A stretch of 33,507 nucleotides of DNA. Origin: a virus. The notes under the pieces were generated by a model that saw only the letters and a program-made list of their open reading frames with translations, made no database searches and was not told the DNA's origin. How positions within the stretch are numbered: the stretch's first letter is position 1; every line of letters begins with the position of its first letter. Positions 10,742-18,897 of this stretch are shown one piece after another. The stretch spans positions 1 to 33,507 of the IMG/VR virus record IMGVR_UViG_3300042450_000021; one strand, 5' to 3'. The position numbers and the translations under genes are program-made.

Positions 10742-11022
10742 CAGACGAACAACGACTGCAAATGATTACTGAGCAACTGCTTATCGTGCGTGACAACTTG
10801 TTTCGTGGCTTGAGTAAATCAATGCAGAAACTACAAGCACAAAGTATCAACGAAGTTTTAGAGTTGCCCAACTACACAAAATCACCACAGCGCACATGGG
10901 TAGGACTGACGGACGAGGAAAGATTAAAACTTTACAGAAAATTTGAAGATTTTCTTGAAAGTGATAATTGGGAATATGAAAAAGCAATTGAAGCCGAACT
11001 CAAGGAGAAGAACAATGCATGA
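10738..11022 (+). CDS. Hypothetical protein sharing RTWV-LTDE and AIEAELKEKN modules (94 aa)
   Basis: The N-terminus is helical (MTDEQRLQMITEQLLIVRDN). The second half, QRTWVGLTDEERLKLYRKF and AIEAELKEKNN, repeats the C-terminal modules of the upstream protein. At the DNA level the shared stretches are nearly identical, which points to recent duplication or recombination. The stop overlaps the start of the next small gene. Confidence 0.72.
   Translation: MTDEQRLQMITEQLLIVRDNLFRGLSKSMQKLQAQSINEVLELPNYTKSPQRTWVGLTDEERLKLYRKFEDFLESDNWEYEKAIEAELKEKNNA
10981..11015 (+). repeat. Junction cassette B, copy 2
   Basis: Encodes KAIEAELKEKN with the same CTCAAGGAGAAGAACA, serving as ribosome site for the ATG at 11015. 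Confidence 0.6.
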
Positions 11023-11125
11023 TGTATTTTTATTTATCGCAGGAATGTTAATGCCCTCAGTCTTGAGCATAGTCATAACTTATGTTGAGTGGCTACAAAA
11101 GAAAATCAAGGAGAAGAAATGCTAG
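11015..11125 (+). CDS. Small single-span membrane protein (36 aa)
   Basis: MHDVFLFIAGMLMPSVLSIV continues to a basic tail ending KIKEKKC: one membrane span, inside-positive tail. The ATG at 11015 overlaps the upstream stop and uses the AAGGAGAAG site in the preceding cassette. The end again carries AAGGAG for the next gene. Confidence 0.62.
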   Translation: MHDVFLFIAGMLMPSVLSIVITYVEWLQKKIKEKKC

Positions 11126-11223
11126 AAAACATACTAACAATCATCGTAGTGCTAATCTTTGGAGCACTTATTGGCATAGGGGTAATCTTTGCCATCTTGT
11201 GGTCGCAGTTAGACCAAGACTAG
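11119..11223 (+). CDS. Small single-span membrane protein (34 aa)
   Basis: MLENILTIIVVLIFGALIGI continues to a short polar tail SQLDQD. One hydrophobic span. AAGGAGAAGAA lies directly ahead of the ATG. The stop codon overlaps that of the convergent endolysin gene (shared CTAG), so this is the end of the rightward operon. The function is unknown; a holin-like or immunity role is possible. Confidence 0.58.
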   Translation: MLENILTIIVVLIFGALIGIGVIFAILWSQLDQD

Positions 11224-11657
11224 GCGTAAGGTTTAGTACCAGCTTTGTCAATAATCAGGGCTTGCTTGCGGGGCTTATCGCTTTTGCTGTTTGGTATAGA
11301 AATATGTGTCCAGCGGTCAAACTCTCTGATTACTTGGTCATACCCTATACCCGATGCAATGATAGCCTTCACGACCTCATCAGGGGTCATGCTGGGTACA
11401 CGAATATCAGCCGCGCACCCTACCCTATGCTGAGAGGTGTCTTTTGAACCTACTGCATCATTAACTAACTTAGAACGAAACGCGCTGTTTACCATAATCG
11501 GCTTACCGCCCAGCACTTCTTTTACTTGCTCAAGAAAGTCTGCCAAGCGCGTCAGGTTAGCTAACTCTGCGTCATTTGGGCTATTGTCCCAGCCGTTGCG
11601 CTCTGCTGTCTCGCTGGCAGTTAATTCTTCTAAGGTGAAATGTGACGTTAAATTCAT
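11220..11657 (-). CDS. Endolysin, peptidase M15-type (145 aa)
   Basis: Zinc-site signature SQHRVGCAAD with His77 and Asp84, and a second ligand His118 in WTHIS. SAFRS with Arg61 is also conserved. This is the M15 D-Ala-D-Ala carboxypeptidase/endopeptidase fold used by many phages to cut peptidoglycan cross-links. No signal peptide, so release needs the holin upstream. The start overlaps the holin stop by four bases. Last gene of the late transcript; its stop overlaps that of a convergent gene. Confidence 0.92.
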   Translation of the reverse strand: MNLTSHFTLEELTASETAERNGWDNSPNDAELANLTRLADFLEQVKEVLGGKPIMVNSAFRSKLVNDAVGSKDTSQHRVGCAADIRVPSMTPDEVVKAIIASGIGYDQVIREFDRWTHISIPNSKSDKPRKQALIIDKAGTKPYA

Positions 11658-12154
11658 TTTTTAACCATGCCTTTCATGTCTTCTGTTTTGTCTTTACTGC
11701 CTTGGCTAGAGCCAAAGTAAAACGATAGCACTTGACCCGCCGCGCTAGTAATAAACCCTAGTGCAAAAATAACTAATTGTTGTTGGTCATTTGGTGTATC
11801 TACAAACATCAACACACCTATTAAAACAAACGCTAGACCTACTACGCCCAAGGCTAAAACAGGCACCACTACTTTTTCTAATTTAGTAGCGTTTTCAGAA
11901 GTTGCAACAGTAGCGTAAGCCTTACGCGCAGAGTCTCTATCTTGAGCATCCAACTTAGCGTACTCTAATTCTAATTCTTGTAGTTTTTGAGCCGCTTGTG
12001 GGTCACCAGCAATAGCTTTCGCAACAGCATCAACGGAATCAGAAACGCCAAACTTATTAGCCAAAGCGGTAATAGCAACCCCACCCAGAGGGCCAGCGAC
12101 AGCAGTTGCCAATGTGGGTGCGACACTTTTGAGAATATTGAATAGTTCATTCAT
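11654..12154 (-). CDS. Holin, three-span GTA-type (166 aa)
   Basis: The N-terminus has APTLATAVAGPLGGVAITAL, a hydrophobic segment. Two further spans follow about residues 96-118 and 127-147 (VVVPVLALGVVGLAFVLIGV and the FALGFITSAAGQVLSFYFG region). The middle is helical and charged (ELELEYAKLDAQDRDSARKA), the typical holin of the 3TM GTA type. It would form the membrane lesion that lets the endolysin out. The start overlaps the upstream small gene (ATGA). Confidence 0.82.
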   Translation of the reverse strand: MNELFNILKSVAPTLATAVAGPLGGVAITALANKFGVSDSVDAVAKAIAGDPQAAQKLQELELEYAKLDAQDRDSARKAYATVATSENATKLEKVVVPVLALGVVGLAFVLIGVLMFVDTPNDQQQLVIFALGFITSAAGQVLSFYFGSSQGSKDKTEDMKGMVKK

Positions 12155-12318
12155 TTACTTTCCTTTAGTTCCTGTTTAAGTTTGCGAAGTTCTTTAATTT
12201 CTTTTTTTAGTTGTGCTTTCATATATAGGGTTTCTATGTAGGCAATGCTTGTTGTGGCAACAATTATGCACAGAGCCAAAACGCTTAAAACCCATGCGAT
12301 AAGTTTTGAAGTTGCCAC
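12151..12318 (-). CDS. Small membrane coiled-coil protein, possible i-spanin-like (55 aa)
   Basis: GTG start at 12318: MATSKLIAWVLSVLALCIIV gives an N-terminal signal-anchor. It is followed by a charged helix, LKKEIKELRKLKQELKESK. This anchor-plus-coiled-coil layout resembles a short inner-membrane spanin (Rz type), though it is much smaller than Rz. No lipoprotein Rz1-like frame is found inside it. It overlaps the end of the upstream gene and the start of the holin, so it is firmly within the lysis cassette. Confidence 0.62.
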   Translation of the reverse strand: MATSKLIAWVLSVLALCIIVATTSIAYIETLYMKAQLKKEIKELRKLKQELKESK

Positions 12319-12986
12319 ATTAACCATCCAAAAACAACAAACACAAACATTATCGCAACTACCCCACTAACAAGTTCAATAAACCTTATTTCCTCTTGCT
12401 CTTGCTTCCATCGCTGTTGTCTTAACTTTCTAACTTCTTCGGCTCTAGCCCACTCTTGTTCTTGCTGAATTCTTGCATACATCTTCAGAAACCTTGTGTA
12501 TATTGCCTTCAGTTCTGGTGGTGCATATACAGTCATTTGCTCACGAATCTGGGAATCTAACATTTCCATTTGTAACTCGACTAGGCTTCGCTCTATTGCT
12601 TTTTTAGAGGTGTTCTGGGTTGGGTCGTAGTGCTCTTTAGACTCTGCTTCTAGCGAGGCGTAATAGTTCTTTAATTGGGCTTGTATGTCAAAGAAGTTCC
12701 CAAGTTGCACGCCAACATTGTTGATAATTTCAAGTTGGATGGTTTCGTAGGAATTATCTCTTTTAGGGGCTTTCGCTTTCGCCACAGGCTCGGTAGGTTT
12801 TGCAGACTTAAACAGCCCAATAAACCACTCCCACAGCCCCTTAATTGCTTTAAGGTCGGCTTGTACGCCTTGGATAGTTGACTTAGCACCCTCCAGTTGT
12901 AGCCTACCAGCGTGAAGCATTGAGCAACCTTGACGAATTGCACTACAAGCAGATTGAGCCAAAAGTAACAATGAAAGAGGGTCAAT
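12285..12986 (-). CDS. Conserved phage membrane protein with coiled coil (about 233 aa)
   Basis: A short hydrophobic N-terminus (LLLLAQSACSAIRQG) is followed by a helical body with QEQEWARAEEVRKLRQQRW and a C-terminal span about 205-222 ending WLMWQLQ. The same ending and charged helix occur in proteins of the lysis or late region of environmental phages (recognised by pattern). The function is unknown. The start is doubtful: no ATG or GTG in frame; TTG lies at 12971 and ATT at 12986, the latter just after the upstream stop and behind GGGGTG. Confidence 0.72.
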   Translation of the reverse strand: MDPLSLLLLAQSACSAIRQGCSMLHAGRLQLEGAKSTIQGVQADLKAIKGLWEWFIGLFKSAKPTEPVAKAKAPKRDNSYETIQLEIINNVGVQLGNFFDIQAQLKNYYASLEAESKEHYDPTQNTSKKAIERSLVELQMEMLDSQIREQMTVYAPPELKAIYTRFLKMYARIQQEQEWARAEEVRKLRQQRWKQEQEEIRFIELVSGVVAIMFVFVVFGWLMWQLQNLSHGF

Positions 12987-12987
12987 G

Positions 12988-13182
12988 TCACACCCCGAAA
13001 AACTTGTGAATAAAAGTTGCCGCTACATTTGGACCAAGCAAAACGCAAGCCATTACCGCATATAAAAGATATTCAATCTTAGTCATGCGCTTTTCGCCAG
13101 TTGCTAATGATTCTTCGATATTCTTGTATCGTTCAGCACAAATGGCTTCGTGAACCGCAATGCGTGTTTCAATGTCTTGCAT
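12988..13182 (-). CDS. XhlA-like membrane protein, possible holin partner (64 aa)
   Basis: An amphipathic N-terminal helix (MQDIETRIAVHEAICAERYK), then KRMTKIEYLLYAVMACVLLG with one span. This is the layout of haemolysin XhlA and related phage membrane proteins, often found next to holins and endolysins. I chose ATG 13182, two bases beyond the collar gene stop, because the longer frame upstream runs inside the collar gene in another frame. Confidence 0.68.
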   Translation of the reverse strand: MQDIETRIAVHEAICAERYKNIEESLATGEKRMTKIEYLLYAVMACVLLGPNVAATFIHKFFGV

Positions 13183-13183
13183 A

Positions 13184-13930
13184 TTAAGACTTTTGAATAA
13201 ACGCCAAAGCGTAATAAGGATTAAGGATTGAGAATGGAGTACTAGAACCAGTAGAACTGTTGGCCACACTAATGCCAGTTGTTGCCGATGGAATCACGAT
13301 TGCTGTGCCACCAACACAAGTTGTTGCACCACTTCCAGGAGAGGGCTGGGGGCCACCACCACCATAAAAACCACCAGAACCATGTATATGACCAGGGTCT
13401 GTTACTGTTGCAGTATGCGTGTGCGCTGGTAAATTGTTAGTGGTAAGCGTTATAGATGAAATACCGCCCGTTCCGTTTACCGCATAAGCAGAGCCAGCAC
13501 CAATAACAAATCTGTCTGTTAAGTTAGGTGTGCCGTTAGAACCATCACACAAATACCAGCCACTAGGAATAGAACCGATAGAGCCAGACCACATGGAGAT
13601 TAAACCCGCAGGAATAGTAGCGCCCGTAGTTGCTTGAACACCAATAATTCCATATAAATTATCGTATGTTTGTATCAGTACTTCATCGGCTGTTTTTAAA
13701 ATGAATTTGTAGTTAAAGCCGTAGGTCAGCCATATCTCATCGGCTGGTCTGCCATCAGTACCCAATATGATTGGGTTTGCGTTAGCCACTGTACCCGTGT
13801 TATCGGTATAGGTCGCTAGGGGCGTAGATGAACCCGCTTGATATGTGTATATCTTGCCACCAGCAAGAGGGATACCAGTAATGGTAAAAAACTGAAAGCC
13901 GTTACCGATGGGGGAGAGATTGACTGCCAT
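13184..13930 (-). CDS. Tail collar / short fibre protein (248 aa)
   Basis: The N-terminal part PLAGGKIYTYQAGSSTPLAT, with NPIILGTDGRP, is the head-binding-like module seen at the start of many podovirus fibres. The C-terminal part has the phage tail collar domain: IPSGWYLCDGSNGTPNLTDR, NLPAHTHTATV, GHIHG, then PYYALAFI at the end. The His-rich centre often coordinates metal in trimeric fibres. It probably attaches to the tail and touches the host. It lies between the ejection genes and the lysis genes. Confidence 0.88.
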   Translation of the reverse strand: MAVNLSPIGNGFQFFTITGIPLAGGKIYTYQAGSSTPLATYTDNTGTVANANPIILGTDGRPADEIWLTYGFNYKFILKTADEVLIQTYDNLYGIIGVQATTGATIPAGLISMWSGSIGSIPSGWYLCDGSNGTPNLTDRFVIGAGSAYAVNGTGGISSITLTTNNLPAHTHTATVTDPGHIHGSGGFYGGGGPQPSPGSGATTCVGGTAIVIPSATTGISVANSSTGSSTPFSILNPYYALAFIQKS

Positions 13931-13932
13931 GT

Positions 13933-15963
13933 TTATTCCTTACCTATGTCTTTAATTCTTACGCCTGAGCCTGGTCTTAGCGATTCTGATACTGCTTTTT
14001 TGGATTGTTGTTCTGCCAAAACTTGACGCGCTGGCTCTACAATTCTGCCCACAATAGGTATTTGCTCTGCTAATTTTTTGCCATATTTAGCCGCTAATGC
14101 CAATGCCGTATTAGGTTCATTTACAAATGCACCAGTTGGTCTAGCCTCAATAAGTTGTCCGGTTTTAGCAATCTTACGCAACATTTGAGCATCTTCGCCA
14201 AACAAAACATCTAATTTTTTGTTTACATCTAGATTTTCTATTGCTTTAGCAAAATTAGCAGGCTTAAAGTTACCACTTGTATCAGTAGCATCTCTAATAA
14301 TTACATCTAAAGCGCCAGCCCTTAAATTCTGTTTAGCGGTTGGGTCATCAAACAATTCCATTGTTTTGGCAAAGTCTTTGTTCTTAGACCGCAATACAGC
14401 GCTTTGAATAAAGTCTTTGGTATCTGTTTTGCCGTTAACCAAGTCTGCATAAACTTTGTTGTAGTTAGGACTATCACTGTTAAGAAGGTCAAACTCTGAT
14501 TTAGCAATTGCTCTAGCCTTGTCAGCAAGCGCTTTGGCTTGTACTGTTTCACCAATTAACGGCAACTTCTCTAGTTCACCACGAACCAAAGTCAACGCAT
14601 GAACAGCATTGCCGTCCTCTGCCTTTTGCGCTTTACGAGTTTCTCTAGCAATTTGAGTGCGTAGATTTTCGTATTGGGCAAAGTTCATTGGTTTGCCACC
14701 AGAATAGGTGTCAATCTTTGACTTAATAATAGATGGTAGAAATTCTATATCTTCTTTTTCAGATAATGCTTTAAGTGCATTTTGACCAAATGTTTTACTA
14801 TCAACTTCAATTTTTCCAGCGCCAAAGTCATCTAATGTTTTGTATGCTTCTCCAACAGCACTTTCGTTTTGTTTAATCTTGTTTCCAATAAATTCCATTG
14901 CGCTTTCAGCATTAGCAACATAATTTGGCGCAAAAACATCTGGTGCAGTTGTTTCTTTTACTTTTGCTACTTTTTCTTGCAATGCTTTGTTTTGTTTATT
15001 TAATGCCTCTGTTAGCCGTGTGTCCTCTGCTCTTGTATTGCGTTCAAATGAAATCAAATTAGGGTCTTGTGTTGCTTGACCTTTTGTTAATTGAACTCCA
15101 ACGCTATCAGCGTCAACATAACGCTCTAACACTTGCGGGTCAATGTTTGCAGGATTTTCTTTAGCAAGTTGTGCTTTTAAATCTGGATTTTTAATTTCTG
15201 CCAAAGCCGCATCTAGCGTTGCTTTCTTTGTGGTTGCGGCAGAGCCAGCCGATTGCATACCGCCAACAGTCTCAACACGCACAGATGGCATTTGTGCTTT
15301 GGCTTTTTCTGCCATGGCTTCTTCAAGAGAAAACGCTTTTTTGCCAGCAGTTTCTAAAGCACCGCCAACTTTAGGCGCTACTCTTGCACCACCATATAGC
15401 CCCAAAGAAGTCATCATGTTGTTTACATCTTCAACGGGTAATCCAGTGTTCTTAGAAATCCATTCAGCGCCTTTAGATGCGTTTTCACCAACAAACCCAA
15501 TTAATTTAGATAACGCTTCGCCTTTGTAGCCAGCAGTTTCAGTAACGCCAAAAGCCTTACCAAATGGTTGAGCAACAGCAGAAGATATGGTTTGACCAAT
15601 TTGTTCTGCTTTTTGTGGTGTTGTAAATGGTCTTGTTACGGCTTGTGCAACATAGCCAGCCATAGGTAAAACACCGCCAATAGTTACATCGCCTAGTGCG
15701 GCTATTCCTTGTCCAACTTGCGCCAAAGTGCTACCCTGCTTTGGTGCTGGTGTTTGTGGTGCTTGTTGTACTGGCTGTGCTGGCGCTTGAGTGCTACCAA
15801 GTATTAACTGCCCTAACTCATCTGGCTTTTCCTCATCTGGTTGCAGTTGAGGATTTTTGCCAAAGTTCTTACTTTTTGTAGGCGCAATAATGCTAGGCGC
15901 ACTACTGATTTTTTCTTTTTGTTTGGGTCTTTCGCCAAGAATTAAAGCGCCAAGTTCATCCAT
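13933..15963 (-). CDS. Large internal virion / ejection-type protein (676 aa)
   Basis: The N-terminus has two copies of a short motif: DELGALILGE at 2-11 and DELGQLILGS near 48-57. A hydrophobic Gly-rich region follows (GGVLPMAGYVAQAVTRPF), and the rest is a long helical Lys/Glu/Ala-rich body. Size, position after the neck genes and composition fit the ejection proteins injected with DNA in P22-like and T7-like phages. No lysozyme motif is seen. The N-terminal Met codon overlaps the upstream stop. Assigned by context more than by homology. Confidence 0.68.
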   Translation of the reverse strand: MDELGALILGERPKQKEKISSAPSIIAPTKSKNFGKNPQLQPDEEKPDELGQLILGSTQAPAQPVQQAPQTPAPKQGSTLAQVGQGIAALGDVTIGGVLPMAGYVAQAVTRPFTTPQKAEQIGQTISSAVAQPFGKAFGVTETAGYKGEALSKLIGFVGENASKGAEWISKNTGLPVEDVNNMMTSLGLYGGARVAPKVGGALETAGKKAFSLEEAMAEKAKAQMPSVRVETVGGMQSAGSAATTKKATLDAALAEIKNPDLKAQLAKENPANIDPQVLERYVDADSVGVQLTKGQATQDPNLISFERNTRAEDTRLTEALNKQNKALQEKVAKVKETTAPDVFAPNYVANAESAMEFIGNKIKQNESAVGEAYKTLDDFGAGKIEVDSKTFGQNALKALSEKEDIEFLPSIIKSKIDTYSGGKPMNFAQYENLRTQIARETRKAQKAEDGNAVHALTLVRGELEKLPLIGETVQAKALADKARAIAKSEFDLLNSDSPNYNKVYADLVNGKTDTKDFIQSAVLRSKNKDFAKTMELFDDPTAKQNLRAGALDVIIRDATDTSGNFKPANFAKAIENLDVNKKLDVLFGEDAQMLRKIAKTGQLIEARPTGAFVNEPNTALALAAKYGKKLAEQIPIVGRIVEPARQVLAEQQSKKAVSESLRPGSGVRIKDIGKE

Positions 15964-17456
15964 CAGAGTTCCCCTGTGGCGGTTAATTTCTTAATATTAT
16001 TGTATTTTTTAAAGAATTCTTCGCGTTTTTTAGGATTGTCACCCAACAATTTATCAATTTCTGTTTTTGCTATGGCAGGGTCTTTGACATTTTCAAATAT
16101 GCTCATAGCCTCAAACACCTTAGAGTCTGCATTGCTAGACCACATACGTTTAAAAGCATTTAAATTGCTATCCCCATATTTTTGTGCAAACTTAGATGCG
16201 CCAGTTGCTTGCATATCTAGATTAGTTAAATCAGAGTAAGTTCTTCTAGCAATGTTAACCAATACATCTGGTGGGTAAGTCTCATCACCATTAGCCATTT
16301 TGGTCAACTGTTGACCAGCAACAGTATCCATAGAGCCACCTTGGGCTTGTATGTTTGAAATCTGCACATTAGCTAAGTCTTTGCTTAATTGTTTGTATTT
16401 AGGGTCACCAGCCCATCCTTTAACAGTTCTTGTAAGAGCGCCTAAAACACCAGTAGAAAACAAATCTTCTTTGTCAATTTGTACTGCCGCTTTTATTACT
16501 TCATCTAAATTTCTGCGCGATGCAGATAAATCAGTTTGTCTTGTAGTTAATGAATTTCTATAACCAGCCCCCTTTTCTGTATCAATTGCCTCATTAGGTG
16601 CAAATGGTCGCACATCTCCAGCCCTACGAACGGGGTATTGCAATGACATTTGTGTGGGCGTAACGCCTTGTTGTGCGCCTTGGGCTGGTGGTTGTGTAAC
16701 AGGCGGTGGTGTGCCTTGACTTGGTTGCGCCATTCCACCACCCAAAGGTTTTAGGATTGGTTGACCGCCAGGCGTAGTGGGTGGAGAAATCTCATACTTA
16801 GCACCATTAATTTCAACGATGTTAGGCATTGGTGTAACGCCAGATGGAGCCTCGTAACTAACTTTAGGTGTTTCACCATAGGTCGATGGCGTAGTTCTAA
16901 TAACTTGACCAGCACCAGTAGTTTCAACTTTCTCTAAACCAGCGGCTCTTTGCTCGGCAGAACTCATGCCTTTTGTCATCATGTTTAACAAATACTGAGG
17001 CACAGAAGAAGGGTCTTGCATGGCTTTAGCCATTGCTGGTGCAATAACAGTATCTAAGCGTTTGTTACGAATACCACTAGCCACTCCCTCGGCTTTCATT
17101 TCGTGAATAACATCCATAACCGCGCTTGGGTTCTTTTTAATGTTTTCTGGTTTTAAGCGTGGGTCATAAGCAAAGCCACCAAGAATCTTGGCAAAAGAAC
17201 TATGCTCAGTATCGTCAAGACCATAACCAGCCTTTAAAGCGTCAATTCTTGCTTTTTCTAACTCAGTTTCTGACCTAGAAACGGCAAGAGGATTCATCTT
17301 TTGCGCTTGCTCAATCTCCATTTGCGCTTTTTGCAAGGCTAAAGGATTGGCTTGTTCTGCTTGTTGATAAGCCTGTGCGCCACGGGCAATGTTTACCATG
17401 TCCCCAAGCGTCATTGCTTGTGGCGGTTTAATTCCTAGTGCTACTGGTTCTGCCAT
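15963..17456 (-). CDS. Internal virion / ejection-type protein (497 aa)
   Basis: The N-terminal half has helices (ARGAQAYQQAEQANPLALQK) then a Pro/Gln-rich linker around 240-275 (QGTPPPVTQPPAQGAQ). The C-terminal half is helical and ends NNIKKLTATGEL. The position between two other ejection-type genes suggests it is one of the three proteins that leave the capsid with the DNA. The stop overlaps the next start. No catalytic motif is visible. Confidence 0.66.
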   Translation of the reverse strand: MAEPVALGIKPPQAMTLGDMVNIARGAQAYQQAEQANPLALQKAQMEIEQAQKMNPLAVSRSETELEKARIDALKAGYGLDDTEHSSFAKILGGFAYDPRLKPENIKKNPSAVMDVIHEMKAEGVASGIRNKRLDTVIAPAMAKAMQDPSSVPQYLLNMMTKGMSSAEQRAAGLEKVETTGAGQVIRTTPSTYGETPKVSYEAPSGVTPMPNIVEINGAKYEISPPTTPGGQPILKPLGGGMAQPSQGTPPPVTQPPAQGAQQGVTPTQMSLQYPVRRAGDVRPFAPNEAIDTEKGAGYRNSLTTRQTDLSASRRNLDEVIKAAVQIDKEDLFSTGVLGALTRTVKGWAGDPKYKQLSKDLANVQISNIQAQGGSMDTVAGQQLTKMANGDETYPPDVLVNIARRTYSDLTNLDMQATGASKFAQKYGDSNLNAFKRMWSSNADSKVFEAMSIFENVKDPAIAKTEIDKLLGDNPKKREEFFKKYNNIKKLTATGEL

Positions 17457-17465
17457 GATTATTCC

Positions 17466-18218
17466 TTATGCCGCATAGAAGTCTGCTACGCCTTGACCAG
17501 GCAAAACTCCCGATGTAGGCGCTACTGGCCCCATAAATTGATTAGGGTTGTAATAACCTAAACCATCAGTTGCTGGCGCTTTAGGCGCCAACAGTTGAGA
17601 CAAATACCGTTGATTGCCAAATTGTTGTAAACCACCAGACAAAGCGTTAGCAGAGCCAACAATGCCACCCGCTTGAGCCGCGCCAGCATTTGCTATGTTT
17701 GCACCAATGTTGCCTGCGGCAGTTGTGCCTGCGGCAGTTGTTTGACCAAGTGAAGTCTGTCCCAATCCAGCGATTGAAGCAAGACTGTTATAGATGTTGC
17801 TACGACCAGTTTGAAAGCGATTAAACGCATTTCCAAACTCGGTTGATGCTAACCCTTGCGTATAGTCTTGAGCGCCTCTTAAAGCGTTTCCGCTTACCAT
17901 TCCCCCCGCCATATTTGCCATGCGGTTAGTAGCCTCTTGACCTTGCTGGAGTCGGAATTGGTAGCCTGGGTCTATGCCTTGTGCAAAATCTTCTGGCGTA
18001 TATTGCTGAGTTAAATAGGGCTTCATTGCGCCTATATCGCTCAACGCAGAATAACCAGCTTCACGATACGGCTTTTGCTGTTCGTTGGTTAGATTAAATT
18101 GCTCTTGTTGCAGTTGAGCCGCATAACGAGCCGCATCTGCTTGAGTTTTAGCCGCCTTACCAGCGGCATTAGCCCCAATTACACTACTACCAACGATTGC
18201 CGCGCCAACCCATGTCAT
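17466..18218 (-). CDS. DNA transfer / ejection-type protein, Ala- and Gly-rich (250 aa)
   Basis: It begins MTWVGAAIVGSSVIGANAAG, a membrane-inserting hydrophobic segment, followed by a helix with AARYAAQLQQEQFNLTNEQQ. The middle has the FRLQQGQEATNRMANMAGG and SGNALRGAQDYTQGLAS patterns known from DNA-transfer proteins of many podo- and siphovirus genomes. The rest is very Ala/Gly-rich. It corresponds in position to P22 gp7. It is probably packed in the head and forms part of the trans-envelope channel. Confidence 0.78.
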   Translation of the reverse strand: MTWVGAAIVGSSVIGANAAGKAAKTQADAARYAAQLQQEQFNLTNEQQKPYREAGYSALSDIGAMKPYLTQQYTPEDFAQGIDPGYQFRLQQGQEATNRMANMAGGMVSGNALRGAQDYTQGLASTEFGNAFNRFQTGRSNIYNSLASIAGLGQTSLGQTTAAGTTAAGNIGANIANAGAAQAGGIVGSANALSGGLQQFGNQRYLSQLLAPKAPATDGLGYYNPNQFMGPVAPTSGVLPGQGVADFYAA

Positions 18219-18659
18219 TTATCTATCCTCCAAGGCTTGCACCTTAATTTTGTTAGACGAATCAAAAAGTGCCAATTCGTCTGGTTCTATCAATTCTTTT
18301 TCAATCTTGTCTAAATTGGTTTTACTTGTCTTGTGAAAAGTAATTCCAATAGCATCCGTTACCGCTAAAGTAACGCGCTTTGTGCCTGCTTTAGAACACA
18401 ACACATCACCTTCATTTAGCGTAACCATTCCTTTGTCAGACCAAGCAATAATTTGTCCTTTAGCGCACAAAAAGAAATGGTCTTTTTTGTGAACTTTTCC
18501 AACAATTAAAGTTCCTGCCACTCTTGCAACTTTTCTACAATACATTCCACCCGAAAAGTAATGCTCAGTCTGCAATTCAGCCTGTGGCATCTTGACCATC
18601 TCACGCTGTAAATTCTCGATTTCCGCGAGAGTAGGCGTGTGATTTTTGGTTAATTCCAT
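18219..18659 (-). CDS. Cupin-like phage structural-region protein (146 aa)
   Basis: After a helical N-terminus (TLAEIENLQREMVKM), a beta-rich stretch includes GTLIVGKVHKKDHFFLCAKG, GMVTLNEGDVL and GTKRVTLAVTD, which resembles a cupin barrel with a His-containing first motif (HKKDH). Cupin-like proteins occur among phage neck genes with unknown role. I chose ATG 18659, just past the upstream stop; ATG 18668 or 18698 would overlap the upstream gene. No strong ribosome site. Confidence 0.66.
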   Translation of the reverse strand: MELTKNHTPTLAEIENLQREMVKMPQAELQTEHYFSGGMYCRKVARVAGTLIVGKVHKKDHFFLCAKGQIIAWSDKGMVTLNEGDVLCSKAGTKRVTLAVTDAIGITFHKTSKTNLDKIEKELIEPDELALFDSSNKIKVQALEDR

Positions 18660-18660
18660 G

Positions 18661-18897
18661 CTATACATTGTAATATGGCACTTTGTAAGGCACACCATTT
18701 ATTGTTATATTTATGAACCCCACGGGGTTAGCAGGCAAAGTAGCAGAACCAGCCGTAGCCGTAGCCGCTGAACTGTAATTAAGCAGATTAAGGAAAAATT
18801 GTTGCCAAGCCCTTGTGGGTCGTTTAGTTTGTCCATCCAGAAACTCAGTTTGGGGATATGGGTTTAACTGCGTGGTATTGGAAATGCCGTATGCCAT
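18661..18897 (-). CDS. Small neck-region protein (78 aa)
   Basis: It starts [20 protein letters not shown], then TKRPTRAWQQFFLNLLNY and ends INGVPYKVPYYNV. The RPTRAWQQFFLNL segment is common in short phage structural proteins placed after the gp10-like gene (recognised by pattern). The function is unknown. The start overlaps the gp10-like stop by a single base (18897) with start and stop adjoining. Confidence 0.68.
   Translation of the reverse strand: MAYGISNTTQLNPYPQTEFLDGQTKRPTRAWQQFFLNLLNYSSAATATAGSATLPANPVGFINITINGVPYKVPYYNV

Noticed and set aside
12151-12300. Embedded Rz1-type lipoprotein frame inside the small spanin-like gene
   Set aside because: The alternative frame (MGFKRFGSVHN and onward) has no signal peptide or lipobox.
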